NCBI RefSeq assembly: GCF_003945345.1
Contig: NZ_AP019308.1
Span: 2,170,001 to 2,234,000 of the forward strand
Length of the DNA: 64,000 nucleotides
Origin: Paenibacillus baekrokdamisoli
Lineage (GTDB): Bacteria; Bacillota; Bacilli; Paenibacillales; Paenibacillaceae
Reading direction: 5' to 3'
The translations under genes and the position numbers were made by a program. The notes under the pieces were generated by a model. The model saw nothing but the letters and a program-made list of their open reading frames with translations. It made no database searches and was not told the DNA's origin. Numbering within the stretch: the stretch's first letter is position 1; each line of letters opens with the position of its first letter. Positions 33,485-42,211 of this stretch are shown in pieces.

Positions 33485-33561
33485 TATTTTGACCTCCTAG
33501 TCACTCCTGCGAATATCCGAGCTGTCACCTCCCGATTACTTCCACATCCAGAAGAGTGAAT

Positions 33562-34464
33562 TTACATTTTTCGTTTACACCGACCTGCTTTTGGCAAATC
33601 ACGGCTCGACCAGCCTGCTAATAAACAAAATCCAATCATCGGAACGCTGAGCGTCAGTGGGTTAAATGGGGCTAGAAGCAGTTCAGGATTTCTTATGAAC
33701 GCAGCCATGGTAAGCGCGAATAAGAGAATGATTTGCAGCCCGTATAGTTCTTTCCTCCTGTGCAGCAGCGCAGCAGTAAGGCCAAATATAATTTCCCCAT
33801 AACCGAGAAGCTGAAGCACCTGCCCCTCCCATCCAGCGAACCAACCTGTCTGCTGTACAATAGCAAGCTCGCCTGCTTGCGGATAGAGCAGCTTAGGTAC
33901 GATCCCTTCAAACAACCAAAGAAGGGTGAGCATACCTACACTGAAGTAATGAATAACAGCTCGCTGCAAGCTGACAATGGGCGGAATGCTTTTCTCCAGC
34001 CAAATTCGCAGCATATCGAAGCTCCAAGCCGTGGCATATCCGAATAACGGACGGAATAAGAGTCGATCAAGCCACCTCCCAAGAAGACCAAACCGTGTCT
34101 GATAGTTGTATTGTGTGACGAACGTAACCATGTCTCCGTTGGTCCGATACTTCCAATAACCACCACCCTTGCTAATGAGCGATATCGCCTGCTCCGAGCC
34201 GAAGGATAAAGTGGATGTCCGCTCTTCCTTACTGGATGGATTCGTTGCCTTGGATACTCCTGTCCCTGCAATCGCAAGTCCAAACCCGATACGAGTACGG
34301 TAAAGGAAATGTTGATCATCATCTCCCTTTTCGCGGGGCAGGTAAGTGATCTCGGAGAAGCGTAAATCCCACTGTTCATGCAGCTTAGGCGTTTGTGTAT
34401 AGGTCCAGAGCTTCTCAAGATCAGTCATCATATCGATTTCAACATATATAGGCTTACTTCTCAT
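33562..34464 (-). CDS. DoxX-like membrane protein with N-terminal SRPBCC-like region
   Basis: About 300 aa. Residues 1-150 look like a START/SRPBCC-type lipid-binding fold (PIYVEIDMMTDLEKLWTYTQTPKLHEQWDLRFSEI), and the C-terminal half has four membrane helices of DoxX-like type (LLGYGEIIFGLTAALLHRR...). I start at 34464 (MRSKPIY); an ATG four codons earlier lies directly on the GAGG site. Part of the DUF4166/DUF393 cluster. Confidence 0.72.
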   Translation of the reverse strand: MRSKPIYVEIDMMTDLEKLWTYTQTPKLHEQWDLRFSEITYLPREKGDDDQHFLYRTRIGFGLAIAGTGVSKATNPSSKEERTSTLSFGSEQAISLISKGGGYWKYRTNGDMVTFVTQYNYQTRFGLLGRWLDRLLFRPLFGYATAWSFDMLRIWLEKSIPPIVSLQRAVIHYFSVGMLTLLWLFEGIVPKLLYPQAGELAIVQQTGWFAGWEGQVLQLLGYGEIIFGLTAALLHRRKELYGLQIILLFALTMAAFIRNPELLLAPFNPLTLSVPMIGFCLLAGWSSRDLPKAGRCKRKM

Positions 34465-34500
34465 GGTCAGCCACATCCTCTATATTCACTTTAGCTTCCT

Positions 34501-34932
34501 CTACTCTATATCTATAAACCTGCTTCTGAGCTCTGGCGTTAGCAGTAAACAGACATCCTTTTTACCAAACCATCGATACCGATGATTGGCAATGAGATCA
34601 TATACGAGATCTCGGAGGAATGTGGGAACAATTAGTCCACTATATAATAAAGGCCAAAGACCGCGCAGGCCGCGCAAGACCCGGAGTGCTGCATCCGATT
34701 TGGTAAAATACCCTTCCCCTTGAATCATGACAAAGGTGTTCCAATCATTGGCAGGCAATCCTCGTTCCTGCAGCAGCCGCTGTCCAATAGGTGATTGAAG
34801 AGATGCAAATTGAAAATGTCCACGTGGATCACGTTTCACAACAAATTGGGTAATCGCATGACATAAGCTGCATTCACCATCAATGAGCAGGATAACCGGC
34901 TTCGAATAGCCGATGTCATGATGCTTTTGCAT
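34501..34932 (-). CDS. DCC-family (DUF393) thiol-disulfide oxidoreductase-like protein
   Basis: 143 aa. The DUF393 signature DGECSLC near the N-terminus (DGxCxxC), followed by VVKRDPRGHFQFASLQSPIG, places it in the DCC family, which has a predicted thioredoxin-like fold. The start at 34932 has AAGGGG 8 nt upstream. First gene of the DUF393/DoxX/DUF4166 cluster. Confidence 0.85.
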   Translation of the reverse strand: MQKHHDIGYSKPVILLIDGECSLCHAITQFVVKRDPRGHFQFASLQSPIGQRLLQERGLPANDWNTFVMIQGEGYFTKSDAALRVLRGLRGLWPLLYSGLIVPTFLRDLVYDLIANHRYRWFGKKDVCLLLTPELRSRFIDIE

Positions 34933-35020
34933 ACCTGCCACCCCTTCCCTCTCTATCTCTACCTCTATTGTAGACGCCTCTTGCCTCTTTGCTCAGTTCC
35001 AACTTTCTTAGAACCATAGC

Positions 35021-35050
35021 AAAAAGAGGCACTACATAACGTAGTACCCC
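35021..35050 (-). terminator. terminator of the LuxR-type two-component operon
   Basis: On the minus strand GGTACTAC pairs with GTAGTGCC around a 5-nt loop, followed by TCTTTTT. Confidence 0.85.
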
Positions 35051-35070
35051 CTGAACAACAATGGGATCAA

Positions 35071-35691
35071 TTAAAATATCCCTTTGCGCTTAACCTTCTT
35101 CACAGCTTCTTTACTGCTCTTCACACCGAGCTTCTTGAGCATCTTATTCACTTGATTCTTCAAGGTACTCTCAGCCTTATACAGCTTCTTCTCGATCTCC
35201 GGCTGTGTATAGCCCTCTTCGATGAGCTCGAATACCTCCCGCTCGGCAGTGGTTAGCTCCTTCAATTGCTCTTCCCGCTTCAATCTGGAGAATTCCCTCA
35301 AGAGCGCATCCATGGCAGTCGGGTGATGATAGGCGCTTCGTATGGCATGAGGAAGCTCCTTGAAATTGCTTTTCTCAATATAATTAACGGCTCCTGCGGT
35401 AAAAGATTGCGTCATCACATGCTCGTCACTTAAAGAGGAGAGCATGATCACCTTGGCAGGATGGATCTCATGCATTTCCATTGCTGTATGTATGCCATCC
35501 AGATTGCTGCCGGTAAGCTGGATATCCATCAGAACGATATCGAATGTAAGTGTCCGTGCCAGTTGGATCGCTTCTGTAGAGCTTGTCGCGGCACCGACAA
35601 GAAGTAGATCCTCTTCCTTATTTAGGAACACGGTCATCGCTTTAATCCAATCCGGATCATCCTCAACAAGGACGACTTTGATATGACTCAT
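35071..35691 (-). CDS. NarL/LuxR-family response regulator
   Basis: 206 aa. Receiver domain with acidic pair (Glu10-Asp11-Asp12), phospho-acceptor Asp56 in VLMDIQL and Lys in YIEKSNF, then a LuxR-type helix-turn-helix (LTTAEREVFELIEEGYTQPEIEKKLYKAESTLKNQVNKMLKKLGVKS). The C-terminus is strongly basic. ATGA overlap with the kinase gene shows that both are co-translated. Targets unknown. Confidence 0.92.
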   Translation of the reverse strand: MSHIKVVLVEDDPDWIKAMTVFLNKEEDLLLVGAATSSTEAIQLARTLTFDIVLMDIQLTGSNLDGIHTAMEMHEIHPAKVIMLSSLSDEHVMTQSFTAGAVNYIEKSNFKELPHAIRSAYHHPTAMDALLREFSRLKREEQLKELTTAEREVFELIEEGYTQPEIEKKLYKAESTLKNQVNKMLKKLGVKSSKEAVKKVKRKGIF

Positions 35692-37025
35692 TGCTGCTCC
35701 CCCTTGTTCAGTCGAATAATTTTCTTTCGTGCGAAGTAAAGAATGACCAGCGTGCCTTCACCCCGTATGCTCGACATCTCGACCGAACCGCCACTCTTCT
35801 GCATGACATTATAAACATAAGACAGACCTAGGCCGAAATTCCGAGATTGGTTCTTCGTGCTGTAAAAGGGTTCGAACACATGCGCAAGTTCCTCAGCTGG
35901 AATACCCTTTCCATGATCTCGAATGGACAAATGAACACCTTGTCTTTGGGCATTCACATGAATATGCACGATACCTCCACCTGGCATTGCCTCCAGAGCG
36001 TTCATTAACAGATTCCCTATCACTTCCTTGAGATGAACCGCATCACAAACAACGATTGGCTGACAACCATACTCGGCCTGGATAACTACGTTATGATCCT
36101 CAAGCACATTCCGATGCTGAGCGAGACACTCCTCTACCAATACATCCAGACGGTAAGGCATCTCTCGCAAAATAATATCTTTCATCTGGCCATGAATACG
36201 TGTCACCATCGCCATCATATGTTCCGACGCATTGGCGATAATTTGCAGCTGCTGCCTAGATTCATCATCGGCTTCCGAAATATTCGCGCGTAAATTCTCA
36301 GAGCTAATCGCGATTTTACCAATTTCGTTCTTAATGGTATGGTTGAGTATTGTAGTTCCGGAGCTGACCGCTTTCATGGCGCTCTCCAATGGATCTCGTT
36401 CAAAGCGAAGCTTAACACCAAGCACACCGTAAACAAAGGTACATAGTACCGCCAAAGTGAGTGAGTAGATAATGAACAAGGACACATATCGGAAGAAATG
36501 AAACTCGGGTGAAACCACATTTGCGACATTGATCAGCACCAGTACAGCAAGTAAAGTGGGAACGATGATGATAGTGGCGATGAACCGATTCCTTTTTTTC
36601 CTTCTATTCTCTTCATTCCAAAGCGAGACGACAAGCAGCAAACAGGAGGCCAGATAATACGGGGCTGTCCAAATGAGCAGCAAGCGATAATCAATGACCA
36701 GACTGGGAGAAAAGGGTGTGAGTACCAGCATCGTGACGACAGGGATTAGAAAGACTATTTTCAAGTACAATCTCACTTTAGCCGAGGGAAGCCGTTCGGA
36801 ATAAACGATACTGAAGATGAGCACCCCATAGGGGGTTAAGGTATGGTTCATAAACTGAACGGCCTTCAACCAACCGTCTAAGGAAGCCCCGGTCAGCCAG
36901 TCGGATAATCCTCCAATAGAAGCGCTGCCTAAGAAAAAAACTGCCCAACGGTTCGTCTCACTCCGATGGTTATTAATCAACAGGATGAGGGCCGCCGTTA
37001 GCAGCGCGAAGAAGTAATAGAGCAT
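35688..37025 (-). CDS. membrane sensor histidine kinase
   Basis: 445 aa from the start chosen at 37025 (MLYYFFALL); a longer frame to 37139 would overlap the lipase gene and has no RBS. About seven membrane helices fill the first 220 residues with no large external domain. The cytoplasmic part has an atypical H-box (ILNHTIKNEIGKIA) and a HATPase domain (NLLMNALEAM, RDHGKGIP, GLGLSYVYNVMQ). It may detect a membrane-soluble cue. Cognate regulator overlaps by 4 nt. Confidence 0.88.
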   Translation of the reverse strand: MLYYFFALLTAALILLINNHRSETNRWAVFFLGSASIGGLSDWLTGASLDGWLKAVQFMNHTLTPYGVLIFSIVYSERLPSAKVRLYLKIVFLIPVVTMLVLTPFSPSLVIDYRLLLIWTAPYYLASCLLLVVSLWNEENRRKKRNRFIATIIIVPTLLAVLVLINVANVVSPEFHFFRYVSLFIIYSLTLAVLCTFVYGVLGVKLRFERDPLESAMKAVSSGTTILNHTIKNEIGKIAISSENLRANISEADDESRQQLQIIANASEHMMAMVTRIHGQMKDIILREMPYRLDVLVEECLAQHRNVLEDHNVVIQAEYGCQPIVVCDAVHLKEVIGNLLMNALEAMPGGGIVHIHVNAQRQGVHLSIRDHGKGIPAEELAHVFEPFYSTKNQSRNFGLGLSYVYNVMQKSGGSVEMSSIRGEGTLVILYFARKKIIRLNKGEQQ

Positions 37026-37086
37026 AGTTACCGTCCTATCAATGAATGATAGTCTTATAGTATCACAATTACGTGGATGGATGCTT

Positions 37087-37833
37087 TTAATATGGATGAG
37101 GTTGAAAGTCTTGCAGGAAGGTTTCGGGTTTAGCTTCATCAGTCATCTGATCCCAAATGGTATTCAGTGTTAGCTTAAGGTTGGAGCCACGAACAGGATG
37201 GATAAAGGGATCTCTGTCGCGAAAATAATTTGCATGTCCGCCGATTACAGTAATCGTCTTCACAAAGCCTGGCGCGTATTTCGACCGATCCCAATATAGC
37301 AGGCCAAGTCGATTCCGATTCCATCCGCCCCAGCTGCCGATTCGGGTGATCGGATCATTGCTCTTGCCATGCTCATCTACGGAGTGAAAATAGCTAACTT
37401 GGTGAGAGAACTCGCTAGGAATCGGCAATTTCGGAGAGCCTACCTGAACAACGCGAAAGTCAGGTATATCACCATGCATGCTCAACATCACAGCTGCTTG
37501 ATAGGCAGCAATACCACCTGCGCTATGTCCGATGAACAAGGCTGGGCGTCCTGTTGAGAGCTGACGAACCTGCTCGGCAACGACTTTTGCCCCAGACATG
37601 ACGGCTTTGCTTAGACGTGATAGATCTTTGCGTACCACAAGCAGCTGTCTCCAGAGCGCTTGCGTATGATCCCCATAAGGAAATAACGAATAAATGACAG
37701 GGTCTCGGTCTATCTCATGGAACCTTTGTTGAAGCTCTCGCTTACAATCATTAAAAATGGCAGGGGTTGACCCCACGCCGGCTAATAAGAAAATATCCCA
37801 ATCGAATGGTGATTCTACATTTATCATAAACAT
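37087..37833 (-). CDS. lipase-like alpha/beta hydrolase
   Basis: About 248 aa. The nucleophile elbow GHSAGG (FIGHSAGGIAAYQAA) follows a strand, and a C-terminal His (GGHANYF) fits a class 3 lipase-like triad. No signal peptide, so presumably intracellular. The start at 37833 has AAGGCGG in front; 37827 is an alternative, and the frame is open to 37911. The substrate is unknown. Confidence 0.78.
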   Translation of the reverse strand: MFMINVESPFDWDIFLLAGVGSTPAIFNDCKRELQQRFHEIDRDPVIYSLFPYGDHTQALWRQLLVVRKDLSRLSKAVMSGAKVVAEQVRQLSTGRPALFIGHSAGGIAAYQAAVMLSMHGDIPDFRVVQVGSPKLPIPSEFSHQVSYFHSVDEHGKSNDPITRIGSWGGWNRNRLGLLYWDRSKYAPGFVKTITVIGGHANYFRDRDPFIHPVRGSNLKLTLNTIWDQMTDEAKPETFLQDFQPHPY

Positions 37834-37927
37834 AACCGCCTTATTTATCCTTATGCTTACCACATGTGAGTGGTGCATTCGGTTAGTATGCGGTGATAAA
37901 TTACCAAACATTCATCCATGATCGCGA

Positions 37928-38179
37928 TTAATCCCTTGGGTAATCAACTTTCATTATATCCATGAATGGAACCTTCGAAGTTACCCCTAGATGCTCGATA
38001 TGAACTTTACCGGTTCTTGAATCCATCACCACGATTTGACCGCGGACAGGCTCTTCCCAGCCCCAAACCGTCAATACAATCTCCGAATTTTCTTGTTTCG
38101 CTTCACTTAATTGATTACCGATTTCCTCGAGTACAAATTCATCTCGTGTCGGTCTTTTTGCCACTTTACTCTTTGCCAA
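37928..38179 (-). CDS. YolD-like family protein
   Basis: 83 aa. RDEFVLEEIGNQLSEAKQEN, then VRGQIVVMDSRTGKVHIEHL and a final VPFMDIMKVDY match the YolD-like pattern (long helix, strand pair, PxxDIxxI end). Start is TTG at 38179, with GGGGGA 6 nt upstream. YolD-like proteins are often near Y-family polymerases, but none is here. Confidence 0.75.
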   Translation of the reverse strand: MAKSKVAKRPTRDEFVLEEIGNQLSEAKQENSEIVLTVWGWEEPVRGQIVVMDSRTGKVHIEHLGVTSKVPFMDIMKVDYPRD

Positions 38180-38296
38180 TTTAATTCCCCCTGCGTAACA
38201 GCTTGAACATACTAATATACGCGATTTTTCCTTGATAGGCAAATAATTCGGTCGTTTAATTCAATCGTTTATTTGGTTTCGTTCTTGTTCCCTTAC

Positions 38297-38329
38297 TTGC
38301 TTATAGAAAGTTGATAACCTATACTTTCT
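38297..38329 (+). promoter_or_regulatory. promoter and operator-like inverted repeat of the pirin gene
   Basis: TTGCTT (38297-38302), 17 bp and TATACT (38320-38325) form a plausible promoter. AGAAAGT (38305-38311) and ACTTTCT (38323-38329) form a 7-bp inverted repeat over its spacer and -10 box, where a repressor could sit. Confidence 0.5.
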
Positions 38330-38382
38330 GATAGATTGTATTAGCTGCTAAATCCTAAGATATATAAAGGAGGCCTAGTGCC

Positions 38383-39231
38383 ATGAGTGATAATAATGCC
38401 GTTTATTCACGCAGCATTACAAAAGTACGTTCCGCCCACATCAATATTATCAATCCCAAGCATCAGAATAGTTTCATTTTGGAAAATGGTCAATTCGAAG
38501 AAAATGATCCGTTCCTTTTTCTAGCGGAGGATTGGTTCGAGAGGGGTTCCTTCGATGTGCATCCCCACAGAGGGATTGAGACCGTCACCTATGTGATAGA
38601 AGGTAAACTGGAGCATTACGATAGCACTTCGGAGGACAAGGACGAGCTGCTTCCAGGTGATGCGCAGTGGATGACGGCAGGACGCGGCGTTATTCATAAG
38701 GAAGATCCAGCGGAAGGTAATAGAGTACACTCGCTGCAGCTATGGATTAACCTGCCAAGTGGGGACAAAATGACAGCGCCCCGATATCAGAATCTACGAA
38801 GTACCAATATGCCAACTCGCACTGAGGAAGGGGCTGTCATTCGCGTATTCTCCGGTGCTTCAGGTGATGTTCAAGCCGCTACGCAGAACTATGTCCCAGT
38901 CACAATGGTTGAGTTTACTTTAGAGCCTGGTATAAGTGTGAAACAAGGTCTTCCTGGTTCTTATAACGGTTTTCTCTATGTTCTTGAGGGTGAAGGCCTT
39001 TTCGGAAGTGAACAGACGAAGGGTGCCAAGCGGCAGGTATTGCACCTAAGTCGTTCGGAGAACAAGCAGACAAGCGAAGTTGAAATCACCGCGGTAACCT
39101 ATCTTCGTGTGCTTCTCTATGCAGGAGAGCCGCTTCTCGAACCGATCGTCGCATATGGCCCTTTTGTTATGAACACGCAAGAGCAAATTCGAGAAGCCTA
39201 TCAGGATTATCAGAATGGTAAATTTGTTTAA
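38383..39231 (+). CDS. pirin-family bicupin protein
   Basis: 282 aa. The pirin N-terminal cupin carries the metal ligands in FDVHPHRGIETVTYVIEGKLEHYDS and the downstream GDAQWMTAGRGVIHKE, and the C-terminal cupin-like domain (GISVKQGLPGSYNGFLYVLEGEG) lacks them, as usual. Some pirins are quercetin dioxygenases or redox sensors. AAGGAGG precedes the ATG. Single-gene unit between its promoter and a strong terminator. Confidence 0.92.
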   Translation: MSDNNAVYSRSITKVRSAHINIINPKHQNSFILENGQFEENDPFLFLAEDWFERGSFDVHPHRGIETVTYVIEGKLEHYDSTSEDKDELLPGDAQWMTAGRGVIHKEDPAEGNRVHSLQLWINLPSGDKMTAPRYQNLRSTNMPTRTEEGAVIRVFSGASGDVQAATQNYVPVTMVEFTLEPGISVKQGLPGSYNGFLYVLEGEGLFGSEQTKGAKRQVLHLSRSENKQTSEVEITAVTYLRVLLYAGEPLLEPIVAYGPFVMNTQEQIREAYQDYQNGKFV

Positions 39232-39252
39232 CCTCCATCCTGTCATAAGAAT

Positions 39253-39288
39253 AACAAAGACTTCGCTTTCTTAGCGAAGTCTTTTGTT
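39253..39288 (+). terminator. terminator of the pirin gene
   Basis: AACAAAGACTTCGCT pairs with AGCGAAGTCTTTTGTT around a short loop; T-rich on both strands. Confidence 0.88.
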
Positions 39289-39325
39289 CTTATCAGGTGA
39301 TTGCTTTATAGAGCCTTACCCTTAG

Positions 39326-39560
39326 CATGCCGGATTAAACTTCGCAGAAGCAAGCTCAGGCAAATGGACCGGACAGATGAAGATTAGCAAACGTGGGAGT
39401 GAAAACCTCCAGGGGCGGCGTGGAGAATGCGTGCAGTATATGGAAGAATGTAGAGTTAAACCTCCCCCTCTATTTCCTCACGCCTTCATGTTGTCCAGGT
39501 CTATTACGTGGTCCCCTGTACCACCTTCATGCATCCACCAAGTCCGCACTCATTAATAAG
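39326..39560 (+). pseudogene. IS110-family transposase remnant
   Basis: The plus strand is open from a stop at 39323-39325 and encodes HAGLNFAEASSGKWTGQMKI followed by SKRGSENL. This closely follows the conserved C-terminal block of IS110-type transposases (AGLN...SSGK..G...ISKRGN..LR). After about 32 residues homology breaks up, with the likely continuation in another frame. No IS ends were seen, and no N-terminal DEDD part exists in the window. The rest of 39291-39760 holds no gene. Confidence 0.65.
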
Positions 39561-39760
39561 GCAAATATGACCATCCAAAGTATTATTATATGACCATTAA
39601 CAGGTAAAACAGAGGTGAATCCCGATAGAAAGAAAACCCAACATAAAATTGAGAAAAAAAAATGGAATAGGTGTTAATTTTCTTTCTCATATTCATCTCC
39701 GTTTCAACTCCTAACGTCTTGGCTTATATAAAGTTGCGTTAATCTGCCCGTTACTTCAAT

Positions 39761-39794
39761 AAAAAGAGGAGCTGCTGTATAACGAGCTCCTCCG
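39761..39794 (-). terminator. terminator of the small membrane protein gene
   Basis: On the minus strand GGAGGAGCT pairs with AGCTCCTC around an 11-nt loop, followed by TTTTT. Confidence 0.8.
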
Positions 39795-39841
39795 CTATCG
39801 TGTCTAGAAACCACGACAGACGTTTGCCTACTGGGTTTTAA

Positions 39842-40111
39842 TTAATGCCTTCTCAATGCAAAAGAACAACTTAATAAAAGGCCTAAAATAGAGATTACTA
39901 CAGCAAAGTATGCCAACGCGCCATAATGATGTTCGTCAACATTGTGATTTAATACCAACCACAATAGTAACATAAATATACCTGTGATACTTAGCTGAAT
40001 ACCTAACAAAACAATATTGAGTGGTTTAAACCATAGTGCAAACCAATTCGCCAAAAATACGATCAGTAAAACAATAGGCAGAGTAAAAACAAGGCTGGGA
40101 ATTATACTCAC
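39842..40111 (-). CDS. small three-helix membrane protein
   Basis: 89 aa with three hydrophobic segments (IPSLVFTLPIVLLIVFLANWFALWF; IVLLGIQLSITGIFMLLLWLVL; YFAVVISILGLLLSCSFAL). GTG start, with AAGGAG rather far upstream (about 14 nt), so the true start may differ. Its own terminator follows. No family recognised. Confidence 0.6.
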   Translation of the reverse strand: MSIIPSLVFTLPIVLLIVFLANWFALWFKPLNIVLLGIQLSITGIFMLLLWLVLNHNVDEHHYGALAYFAVVISILGLLLSCSFALRRH

Positions 40112-40267
40112 GGCTAGTTATTACACTCCTTTAAGGGATTCATTTGATGCACCTCTTTATATAGATGACTTTTGGAGTATTCGCGAAATCATTAAGCAAT
40201 CCTGCCCGTCCCTCGGTGAGCGAAAGGCTGCCGATCGTGCCAACAGCCTCGTAATGAGTTTATTCAG

Positions 40268-40849
40268 CTATCGCGTTCCGTCCCTCGAAGTATAGTATGG
40301 ATAATCCATCTTTTCTTGAACTTGTTGGACTACCTCTTCATTAGTAAGCGATTCTATGAAATACAGACCCAAGTCGATGGAAGCAGATACTCCTCCGCCC
40401 GTAAAAATGTTACCATCTCTTACGAAACGCTCCTTAATAACTTCTGTACAATAAGGTGTCAATAATTCGTATGCAGAAGGATTTGTTGTTGCTCTTTTTC
40501 CATTTAAAAATCCTGCAGCCCCCAGAATTAATGCTCCCGTACAAACTGACACCTTATACTCTACATCTCGTGCAGTATGAATCCATGTGATAAAGTCAGT
40601 ATCATACCTAAGTTGCCTTGTAGATAACCCTCCAGGAATAAATATCAAATCATAGACCGAAAGGTCTGGGTAAACATGATTGATTTTTATAGTTAATCCT
40701 CTATCATCGGTGATTTGTTCTTTGTTCGAACAAAAATCCCACGACATATTTTCTTTGGCTTTTAGAATTCCCATCCATGTTACAGCTTCATAAAAACCAA
40801 CAAAATCTAACGTAGTCATCTTGTCAAACAGAATGTAAGCCATCCTCAT
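40268..40849 (-). CDS. DJ-1/PfpI superfamily protein (isonitrile-hydratase-like)
   Basis: 193 aa from the start at 40849 (MRMAYILFDKMTTLDFVGFYEA; AGGTG 8 nt upstream), though the frame is open to 40891. The nucleophile elbow holds a Cys in VSVCTGALILGAAGFL, and DLIFIPGGLSTRQL gives the acidic/oxyanion strand. The Cys context is that of the InhA/ThiJ branch of class I amidotransferase-like folds. The substrate is not predictable. Confidence 0.85.
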   Translation of the reverse strand: MRMAYILFDKMTTLDFVGFYEAVTWMGILKAKENMSWDFCSNKEQITDDRGLTIKINHVYPDLSVYDLIFIPGGLSTRQLRYDTDFITWIHTARDVEYKVSVCTGALILGAAGFLNGKRATTNPSAYELLTPYCTEVIKERFVRDGNIFTGGGVSASIDLGLYFIESLTNEEVVQQVQEKMDYPYYTSRDGTR

Positions 40850-40871
40850 CCCTAAAGCACCTGACCTTTCA

Positions 40872-41072
40872 TCATTGTGCCCATTCAACATCTACAACAC
40901 TGTAAAAAATTGTATCCCGAATGTGTCCATTATACAGAATTTTGTTTTTTCGAAATACGCCATCTTTCTTGGCACCAATCGAGTACGCCAAACCTTTGAA
41001 GAATACCAGGTCCAGCCAATTTCTGCATTACGATCATTTGAAGAAATGTTTGTATTCACGTGTAATTTCATG
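40872..41072 (-). pseudogene. GNAT acetyltransferase remnant with internal deletion
   Basis: An in-frame start at 41072 leads to NDRNAEIGWTWYSSKVWRT, the motif A region of RimJ/RimL-type acetyltransferases. The middle is missing, and in another frame the C-terminal block follows (AKKDGVFRKNKILYNGHIRD, then TIFYSVVDVEW and a stop at 40872-40874). The two halves are the recognisable ends of one family with about 50 residues deleted and the frame lost. Confidence 0.7.
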
Positions 41073-41220
41073 TGCCCATCTCCATCAGTTGATATGATTA
41101 TTGAATTTTCGTTCTACAATAGTTGAATGAATAATTGAGAATCTTAGCCAAGCCCTCTGTGTAGACTTATTCCTTGAATTCTTAAATCGTTTAAGAGCAT
41201 TATCAGACCGTTTATAAAAG

Positions 41221-41782
41221 TCAATTTACCTTAGCAAATATGTACGTATCCCTTAATTCACTTCCATCAACTGAGAGATCTTCGTTCTTACTAATACCCT
41301 CGAGATTAAACTTCAACCGCTCAGGAATTGATTTACTTTTAGTATTTTTTGTATCACAACGTATTTCCAATCTTCGAGCATTTAACTGATTAAATGCAAA
41401 ATTACAGATACCCTGAACTGCTTCAGTCATATACCCGTTTCCACTGTAACGAGTGTCAATCCAGTAGCCAATCTCAAATTTCCGTATATCCCAGTCGATG
41501 TTATGTAAGCTCGAAGAAGCTATAAACTGCCCGGAATCCTTCCAAAAATACAAGAAGTCTTAGGTTTTCTCGGCGTAAAAACCTAACGTGTGCTTCTCTA
41601 ATTCCAACTTCTGAATCATATTCGGTGTGCATAGCCTGTGCCCACTTCATCCATGGCTTTAGATCTTCTATAGACGCATTAACAGCCTCACTTACAACCT
41701 TACCATCCCCTGGCTTGGGCATCCTAATCACTAGTCGTTCTGTATAAAACTCATCAGGAAAATCAATCATAATTGGGTTCAT
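41221..41782 (-). pseudogene. frameshifted RimJ/RimL-type GNAT acetyltransferase
   Basis: The N-terminal half (MNPIMIDFPDEFYTERLVIR... to RRENLRLLVFL) and the C-terminal half (KDSGQFIASSSLHNIDWDIR...GYWIDTRYSGNGYMTEAV) lie in different frames and overlap near 41542. Removing one G from the minus-strand GGAAGG there restores a continuous reading VFL-KDSGQF. Motif A (RYSGNGYMTEA) is intact. This is either a young pseudogene or a sequencing error. RBS AGAGG precedes 41782. Confidence 0.85.
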
Positions 41783-41860
41783 AGTATAACCTCTCTTTTT
41801 TACTTCCATCATACAAAATAATCCAGTCCTTTGAAACCAATAATAGTAAGTTACCACCAT

Positions 41861-42211
41861 GCAAAACTGCCCGTTAAATTATGGCCACAACCAGCATTAT
41901 CTACGATATCCGTCGGATAAATGAGGTCAGCCAGTTTTACTGCTTGACACTTCTGTTTAAGAGGTGAATTTATCAGTAGCTGGGGTTGAACGATCGTTTT
42001 TCTAAGTGCTCATCCCATCGCTAAATTGTAAGCCCGAAGGATCAGTTTGGATGAAGATACAGACAACAGGAACAACCTTCATAAAGCTCCCGTCAGAAAT
42101 GAGATCAAGTTCTTGCCCAGTTTCGGAAAAGGGACCAAGTACTTGTCCAAACTCAAAGACAGGAACTTGATCCCTTAAAATAATAAAACCGCGCTGGGTG
42201 CGATTTCGGAT
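41861..42211. other. intergenic region with a large imperfect inverted repeat
   Basis: GATCAAGTTC (42101-42110) and GAACTTGATC (42161-42170) are perfect inverted copies, and the stretch between contains the near-palindrome GGACCAAGTACTTGTCC (42130-42146). No coding signal. It lies downstream of the lipoprotein gene on the minus strand; a role as terminator is doubtful because no T-run follows. Confidence 0.5.

Noticed and set aside
33936..34418. 160-codon frame antisense to the DoxX-like gene, same strand
   Set aside because: Lies fully inside a gene with recognisable domains and has no RBS or motif.
37026..37139. N-terminal extension of the LuxR-system kinase
   Set aside because: It would overlap the lipase gene and has no hydrophobic or RBS support; start placed at 37025.
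41123..41220. Plus-strand fragment as an IS4-type transposase end
   Set aside because: The similarity is only a leucine-rich helix; too short to assign to any family, so listed only as a weak observation.
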